A stretch of DNA of 64,000 nt from Chlorella sorokiniana. Lineage: Eukaryota; Chlorophyta; Trebouxiophyceae; Chlorellales; Chlorellaceae. This document shows positions 57,666 to 64,000 of the stretch, in pieces. The position numbers were made by a program, and so were the translations under genes. The notes under the pieces were generated by a model, which saw only the letters and a program-made list of their open reading frames with translations, was not told where the DNA came from and searched no databases. Position 1 is the first letter of the stretch, and every line of letters begins with the position of its first letter. The stretch covers positions 1,178,001-1,242,000 of the forward strand of contig CP084615.1 of NCBI GenBank assembly GCA_025917655.1. The letters run 5' to 3'.

Positions 57666-60600
57666 TCATGCGGCCATGTTCTTGAAGGCGGCCCAGGCAG
57701 CGTTGTCGATTCGCTTCACCATGGCCTTGATCTGCTGGCCGGGACCCAGCTCATGCAGCTGGTTCTTGCCTGCACGGGGCGGCAACGGGCGGAGGGGGTG
57801 GACCGGGCGCCTGTGCGTGCTGCAGCGTGGGGGTTGCTGTGACACAGCCCAACCATCGTCGGACCGCGGCCCCGCCCCCTCACCAGCGGACAGCAGGTTG
57901 CGGATGGTGCCCTCCCACTGCACCGGCTCCACCAGCTGGCGGGGCAGCAGGGCAGCGATGTCGGCTGCCCCCTTGAAGGGCTGCCCCGTCACGTTGGAGT
58001 AGATGGGGATGCGCGGCTCCTTGATGGTCACCGAGGAGAGGACCTGTGGGTGGGTGGGGGGATGGGGGGGGAGATGCAGCAAGCTTGTGTGCAAGGGATG
58101 TTTGGGCTTCAGACTAGGTGTTTGCATGGTTATTGGGTGTGCTGTTGGTTGAATGAGGCAGCAGCCACGGTGGGCGACCGGCCCTTCCCCCACCACCACC
58201 CACCACACCCCGCCTGCACCTGGGTGAGCGCCTCACGCGCCGGCTGCATGAGCGGGGTGTGGAAGGCGCCCGACACCGCCACCGGCACCGCCTTGAGCGC
58301 GCCGCGGGCGGTGGCCTGGCGCTGCACCTCCTCCAGAGCCTCCTTGTGGCCTGGGGCGCAGGCGGGGGCGGGGGGTGTCAGTTTCATGGCCAGCACAGAC
58401 CTCTGGACCAGACCACCTCACTGGCCCAGGCAGTAGCTCCCTGGCGCACCTCAATCCGCATGCCATGCCCCCGCCACCCAGCCCCACTCACCGGACACCA
58501 CCCGCCCCTGCGGGAACAAGAAGTTGGCCAGCTGGCAGACGCAGTTTGGCTTGGAGGCGCGCACGGCGGCGCAGATGGCCTCCAGGTCGCGTCCCCCAGC
58601 CCCACCACCGACAGCATGCCGTGGGGGGCCACGCGGGCGGCGGCAGCCATCGACTCCGCGCGCACCTTGACCACCTGACGGGGAGGGTGGGGGCGTGCTG
58701 GCAGGCTGTTGCCCTCATTCCGCTTGATCCCAGCTGAGTGCCAATGCCTGACACACCTGGGCAGCCTAAGCGCACGCCCGAACGGCAAGCTGAATACATT
58801 TGCAAGCTTCCCCCTCTCTTCAAACCCCGCCCCGCCGCCGCGACCTCCACCTGCCACCCACCTTCAGGCCGTCCTCAAAGCTCATGGCCCCGGCAAACAC
58901 GAGGGCCGCGTACTCCCCAGCGACAGGCCCGCACAGGCTGCGCAGGCATCCACAGCGGCTGGGTTCTGCGCCCGCAGCCGCTCCACGGCCGCCAGGCCCG
59001 CCACAAACAGAGCCGGCTGCGGCGGCACCAGGGTGGGTGGGTGTGCGTGAGGGGTGTGGGCGAGCCAGTCGGGTCTGTAGCGCTCAGCCTCCGAGCCGCA
59101 GCTGCCGCTGATCTTCTGGGGCCAGTCTGTCGTGCCCTGCTCTGCGGTGCCGCGCTGTGCCCACCTGCGAGTGCACCGTGTCGTCCAGCTTCTCCTTGGG
59201 TCCCTCCAGGCACAGCTGCAGCAGGTCGTAGCCCAGCACGCGCAGCGCGGTGCCCAGCATCTCCTTCACCGCCGGCAGCTCGCTGGACTCCTGCAGACGG
59301 AGGCAGCAGCGGGCTGGACGGTGGCATGAGAGGCGGGGGGCGACAGCCGCGTGGGCATTGATCTGGCTGGCATGCCCAATCCATCGGCCTGCGGCACACT
59401 CATGCCAACAGCCCATCGCAGGTTGCCCCGCTTTGCAGCGCTGCCGGCCGCTGCAAACCACCTCACCTTGAGCATGCCCACGGCTTGAGAGCCCTGGCCC
59501 GGGAACAGGAACGCAATGGGGCCGATGGGCGCTGGCGCTGCAGCGGGGGCCGCTGCAGGGGCAGCGCTGGCTCGAGCTGCTGCACGCTCCGCCACCAGGG
59601 CCCGCGCCTTGCGCCTGGCCTCCTTCGCCTTCTTCTCTTCGGCGGCGTCACGTGCCCGCCTCAGGTCCTCTGCATGCACACCGCATGACAGCATGCTGGA
59701 CAGGTGGCACAGCGCTCTTTCGTCCCCACCCCGCCCCTAGGGGGTGCACACACCACCACCACCACCACACACAGCGCATACTTGGCGAAACACAGCATGC
59801 CGGCACACCTCCCAACAAATTGGAGGGCCAAGTTAGAAAGCCAGTAGCCCACCTCGAACCACCCTGCATGCGCCCCCCCCCCCCCCGCCCACCTGGGTAG
59901 GGGTGGCGGTAGTCTGGCGCCCAGGCCTTGACCCGCTCCAGCCCGTAGTCGTACAGCGTCCACCAGTCGCCGATGTCGGGGTGGGGCACCTGCGCCTTGG
60001 GCACCGCCGCGTACCGCTTCTCCAGCTCCAGCAGCTTGGAGCGGATGGTGCCGCCGTCCTCGTCCATCGCCACCTGGCCGGCGGGTGGGTCCGGGCATGC
60101 TGTGGGCTGGCTGGGCTGGCACATCACATAGCAGCCAGGCCGTCCGAAGACGGCACACCTGCTGTCGCAATGCCCATACTTGCTGCACACACACACCCCT
60201 CTTCCCCCTGTTTACAGGCACGCTGCTCGGTGCGCTTCGGCGCCCACCAGGCCCTCACCTCCACAGGCAGCTTCCTGCCGGGGTTGAGGTACGGATCGTA
60301 ATCCTCGGTCCGCACGGAGGGATCTGCGCCGCGGGACTGCACAGGCGGGAGGGGGCGGCACAGAGGCACCTGGGCGCAGCCTGCGTGCCGCGGCGTCGGC
60401 ATGGTCATGGCGGCGGGCATGCTGGGCAGCCTAGCCGGGCCCACTCCCTCCCGAGCCTGCTGCCCGGCGGCATGAGGCTTGCTGCCGGTCGTCTCCTGGC
60501 GTTCACTAGTGCGCACACGCCAACACTCCTGCGTCCTTCCTCCCACTCTCCCCCAACAGCATGTTCTGCCCACCAGCAGGTACTCGTAAATCTCCAGGTA

Positions 60601-61189
60601 GCCGTCGTAGTGGGCCAGGTAGGCGGCGCGGTGCAGGGGGTCATGCCGCGGTCGTCCCGTTGGTTGATCTCAGCGCCATTGTTCAGCAGATGGTGCACCT
60701 GGAGGAAGGGGTGTTTGCAGCGACATGAAGAGGGGCTGCCGTGCCGGCATGTAGCAATCCAACTCGTGACCGCTGGTCTGCGGGGACGGCAGCAACGGCC
60801 GGCCCTCCAGCCACGGCTGCCCCTCTTGGATGCCATCGGCGCACCATGTCAAGCTGCCTGTAGGTTGTGGCAAAGTGAAGGGGGCTCCGGCCCCGTTGTC
60901 CTGAGTGATGAAGAAGGGGTCTGTGTCCATGATCTTAGCAAGCTGCTCTGGATCGCCCAGGCGAACGCTGCTGTAGAACTGTAGTGGCGTGTAGAATGGC
61001 GTGGGCGGATACCTGCGCAGCGAGAGCAGAGGTCTCTGTCTAAGCTGCGGGTCTCTCCCCGTCTTCCGGCAGCCACTCGGCTTCCCGCCCTCCACCCCTG
61101 TACATGCGTCCTAGTTGGAATAAGGGATGCATCCCCTCCGTCGTTGTCACCGCAGACTCACCGCCCAGTGGCCGTCATGTCGCGAGGCA
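57666..61189 (-). CDS. FABD: Ankyrin-repeat / malonyl-CoA:ACP transacylase fusion
   Basis: Twelve exons: 61189-61161, 61012-60845, 60698-60574, 60336-60259, 60073-59893, 59669-59467, 59290-59165, 59016-58862, 58674-58492, 58350-58220, 58043-57884 and 57769-57666, about 548 residues. Residues about 1-190 are ankyrin-like (FITQDNGAGAP, VHHLLNNGAEINQRDDRGMT, YLEIYEYLLSRGADPSVRTE) plus PHPDIGDWWTLYDYGLERV. Exon 6 joins HPYPEDLRRARDAAEEKK through an Ala/Pro linker to the transacylase start IGPIAFLFPGQGSQAVGML. Transacylase motifs: nucleophile Ser in GLSLGEYAAL, His in SGAFHTPLM, then YSNVTGQPF, VQWEGTIRNLL and LGPGQQIKAMV. It charges acyl carrier protein with malonyl for plastid fatty-acid synthesis. 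One-base shortfalls lie near 60888, 60640, 58950 and 58595. No convincing transit peptide: exon 1 (MPRDMTATGR) is preceded in frame by a stop, so the true 5' exon may differ. Confidence 0.85.
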
Positions 61190-61561
61190 TGGTTGACTGC
61201 CCTCTCTTGTCTTACCCCCGCCTCCTACACCTCTTTCAAGATAACCGGTCAGCTTTCACTGCACGATGCGACCGGGAGGTGCCGCTGCTGCTCGCGAAAC
61301 GTGGCAGCCCAGCAAGCGCAGCACGGTCGTTCTGAACCCGATCCCAAACTGGAAAACTCTCGCTGCCCTGGCTGGGGCGTGTTGTTACAGGTTACAGGAA
61401 GTCAAACCAAGCAGCGTGCTGACAAACCCTGGATCTTCAGTGGAGAGGGCAGGGGTCTGGTGGACAGTGGGTCGTACCGCAAGGCGCATGAGAAGGTGTG
61501 TGCAATGATTAGGCCGCCTGCAGGGTGCAGGCCGCAGCAGCCTGGGCAGAGGCGCTGGAGT
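61190..61561. other. Intergenic between tandem minus-strand genes
   Basis: This lies upstream of the ankyrin-transacylase gene and downstream of the HERPUD-like gene. A minus-strand reading near 61330-61260 (Leu/Ala/Arg-rich, no acidic residues) looks like a transit peptide and could be an alternative first exon for the transacylase gene, but I found no donor that phases with it. Confidence 0.4.
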
Positions 61562-63823
61562 CTACCTCACGCCTGCCGCGCGCGCCGCGTCCTCCTCCTC
61601 CGCAAACATCTGCTGCGCGGCGGCGATGGCGGCCGCGTCGTCGGGGTTTACGTTCCAGCCGGGGACCAGAGAGGTGAAGAAGCCCACCACCAAAGCCTGC
61701 ACCTCACGCAGCACACCGCCGCGACGGGCAGCCTGCTGCGCACGCGCCGGATCCGCCGCCGCGGCTGCGGGGGCGCGCCGGGGGCCGCGTCGGCCGCTGC
61801 CGCGCCGCCGGGCGCGGGGGCTGCTGCGGCGCGGCGGCGTTGCCGCCGCCTGGGGCCGCTGCTGCTGGGGGCGGCGTGGGGCGGGGCCTGCCTGCTGCTG
61901 CACGCCTGCCAGGCGGTTGAGGAGGCGGCGCACCGGCTCCGTGGCTGTCAGGTACATCAGCAGGCCCAGCCCCAGCAGCATGAGAAAGCGGCCCGGGGGC
62001 AGTGCTGGTAGACCACCACCATGAGCACCATCAGCTGCAGCAGCACCCGCATGTTGATGCGCAGCGCGACGGGGAAGGCGCGGCGCGGGGCGCACCGCGG
62101 CCGCGGGCGGCGCGGCACGGTGAGCGGCGGCAGGCGGCGCGCCACCACCACGGCCGCCCGCGACCGCCGCTGCTGCCATCGCCGCCTCGTGGCGTCGCAG
62201 CGCGTCTGCCAGGACTTGGGGCAACGGGCCACGCTGCTGCTGCTGGCGCAGGGTCTCCAGCAGGGCGGGGGCAGCACGTCTGCGGGCAGGGGCCGGCAGG
62301 CCAGAGGCGAAGCGACAATGAGGCAGGAGGCGGGGGTCGGCACGTCATGTCACAAGGGGCCATCAGCACCAGCAGGACGCAAGCAAAGAAGGCAAACCTG
62401 TGTGCCCACGGCGGCGCTGGCGCATCTGGGCGGCAGGAATGTACTGCACCTACAGAGGGGCAGAGCAGAAGCCCAGCTCTTGTTCAGCTGCACAACCAAC
62501 ACTGCCAAACAGCTGTGATGCAGGCGTCGCCGTCAAAGCATGCCGCCGACCGCGGCTGCTGCTCAATTGCTGGGCAGGCCAGCAGTCAAGCTGCTCGGCT
62601 GGTGCCTTCGCTTGCCTGCATGGGCCCCTGCGGGTAGAGCGGGTAGGGCATCATGGGAGCCGCCATCAGCAGCTGCCCAGGGGCCTGGGCACGCGCAGCC
62701 GCCGCAGCCGCGGCAGCGGCGCCTTCCAAGCCCTCCTGCTGCCCCGCGGCTGCCGCCCCCGCCTGGCTGCCGGTGAGGTATGCGGGGAGCACGGGCTGCG
62801 GTATGGGGATGAAGGTGGGCACGAAGGCGATTGCATGCTGCTGGAACAGCGGCTGGGGCAGGGGCAGGCTGGCGGGCGCAGCGCCCGGCAACGGCCCTGC
62901 CTGCCCGGCAGCCTGTTGGGCCGCGTCGGGGCCCCAGGCGCTGCCGCGGAGCCTGCACCGCCTGCTGCTGCGCCACTTGCAGACGAGGAGGCGGCTGGTG
63001 CGGAGCTGGCAGGCGTACCGCTGGCAGCTCCCTGTGCTGAACTGGCTGCAACAGGGGGTTGCTGCGCCCGGCGCCTGCGGCTGCTGCTGCTGCTGCAGGG
63101 TCTGCAGGGCTGCCTGGTAGGCGGCCGACAGAGCTGGCGTGTAGAGGGCGTATGAGGCGGGGTTGGCCATTGCGGTGGAGATCGCAAAGCCTGGCAGCGA
63201 TGCCGGCACACCCGCGGACGCCGGAAAGCCGGCAGCCGGCAGAGTGCTGGCAGGCATGCTGAGCCCGGGATAGCCTGCAGGCATGCCCAGGTAGCCCCAG
63301 CCGGGCGGGGCGCCAGACATTGCAGCAAAGCTGGCGGCTGCCGCTGCAGGGATGCTGCCCAGGCCCGCCTCGCCGGCCTCCAGCGGCGCCCCGGCATCCC
63401 ATGCCGCGGCGGAGGTGGATGGCGCCGCGGATGCAGAGCCGGCTGCTGAGGCAGACAAGGATTCACTTGGCGGCAAGCTGCCAGCTGCGGCTGCACCTTC
63501 GGATTCCTCGTTGGGAGAGGGGTTGGGTGCCGCAGTGGAGGTCGGCTGCGGCGCTGAACCCACGCTCGAGCTGCTGCTGGCTGCCTGCGGGCGGGGCGCT
63601 GAGCTGCCTTGCGCCGGCGTAGGGGCGGCCTTTATGACGATGTGCAGGGACTGGGGGCAGGATGGGTCCACGTTCTGCGCAGGCAACACATCGGGAACGC
63701 ATCAGCAGCCGACCAGCCACAGCGCTCAAAGGAGCGGTTCCGCCGCTTGGCCACACCCACCGGCACAATGAACTCGGACAGCACGGCATTCTCGTCCTTG
63801 AGCACGCGCCCTGCGTATATCGC
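61562..63823 (-). CDS. HERPUD-like ER membrane protein with ubiquitin-like domain (5' end off window)
   Basis: HERP proteins scaffold the Hrd1/Derlin ER-associated degradation machinery. Exons: 63823-63761, 63674-62616, 62449-62398 and 62279-61562, with the first exon(s) beyond or near the window edge. The N-terminal ubiquitin-like end reads YAGRVLKDENAVLSEFI and QSLHIVIKAAPTP. A long Ala/Ser/Pro/Gln-rich disordered region follows (LFQQHAIAFVPTFIPIPQ). Then come NMRVLLQLMVLMVVVYQHCP and RFLMLLGLGLLMYLTATEP, the paired hydrophobic hairpin of HERPUD, and an end segment VVGFFTSLVPGW that parallels the last conserved block of animal HERPUD1. The intron at 62615-62450 begins ATGCAG|GCAAGC, a GC-AG intron. 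Several C/G-run slips occur, near 62258 and in the Ala-rich parts. Overall identity to animal members is low, so this rests on order and hydrophobic pattern. Confidence 0.72.
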
Positions 63824-64000
63824 CTGTGTGATGGGAGCAAGAATCAGCAAATCAGGCTCTGCGTGCTGAGATGTCGGGCGGGACGGCCGGCGACACGCAG
63901 CGGTGCACCCTGGCGCTGGCCGGCCTCGAGCCGCCGTTCAGCAGTCGGGCCGCACAACACTGCCCCTGCGACCAGTCTCACGGGCCGTGACCCAACACTG

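Noticed and set aside
59467-59694. Transacylase starting independently at the in-frame ATG at 59694
   Set aside because: The resulting N-terminus is acidic and Lys-rich, unlike a plastid transit peptide, and the preceding ankyrin exon has no stop and splices in perfect phase. Kept only as the alternative to test.
57666-61189. Ankyrin part as the LHCP sorting factor LTD/GDC1
   Set aside because: LTD carries different ankyrin-region sequence as I remember it. The blocks here (FITQDNGAGAP, HPDIGDWWTLYDYG) do not match, so no name is given.
61127-62011. Plus-strand open frame of 294 codons
   Set aside because: Antisense shadow of the Ala/Arg-rich end of the HERPUD-like gene.

Overview
The window is nuclear DNA of a green alga, most likely a trebouxiophyte of the Chlorella type (inference). 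It is very GC-rich. Nearly every gene is split by short introns (GT-AG, a few GC-AG), and several products are plant-type plastid proteins: stearoyl-ACP desaturase, SufE-BolA, plant-type threonine synthase, chloroplastic lipocalin and malonyl-CoA:ACP transacylase. I see no bacterial operons, CRISPR arrays, rRNA, tRNA or recognisable transposons. Coordinates come from reading splice sites by eye against remembered protein families. Exon junctions are predictions.

Layout. Positions 1-8.4 kb: two expansin-like genes in a head-to-head inverted duplication, flanking EMC10 and the desaturase FAB2. 9-17 kb: a small TMEM14 protein, a sphingolipid delta-4 desaturase, ketopantoate hydroxymethyltransferase (PANB) and SUFE1. 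18.8-25.4 kb: a TMEM45-family membrane protein, homoserine kinase and an EamA transporter. 25.8-33.5 kb: one very large gene of the CD36/scavenger-receptor B family. 33.8-39.5 kb: lipoyl synthase and threonine synthase, divergent. 40-49 kb: HBS1 (ribosome rescue GTPase), a THUMP-domain TAN1-like protein, a CFAP263-like ciliary coiled-coil protein and eIF3i. 49.8-57.3 kb: importin-11-like karyopherin and the plastid lipocalin. 57.7-61.2 kb: an ankyrin-repeat module read in one frame into malonyl-CoA:ACP transacylase. 61.6 kb to the edge: a HERPUD-like ERAD membrane protein with a ubiquitin-like domain.

Most genes are single-copy housekeeping functions with no operon logic. The last two enzymes of threonine synthesis (homoserine kinase and threonine synthase) lie only about 13 kb apart. 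Three enzymes of lipid building (FAB2, the sphingolipid desaturase and the transacylase) are also here, but far apart.

A practical warning for any user: in almost every gene the reading frame slips by one base at a short run of C or G, and in nearly all cases one added base restores a family-like protein. I treat these as under-called homopolymers in the assembly, not as real breaks. The most interesting biology is the ankyrin-transacylase fusion, the roughly 1,300-residue CD36 protein, the inverted expansin pair and the unusually frequent GC-AG introns.
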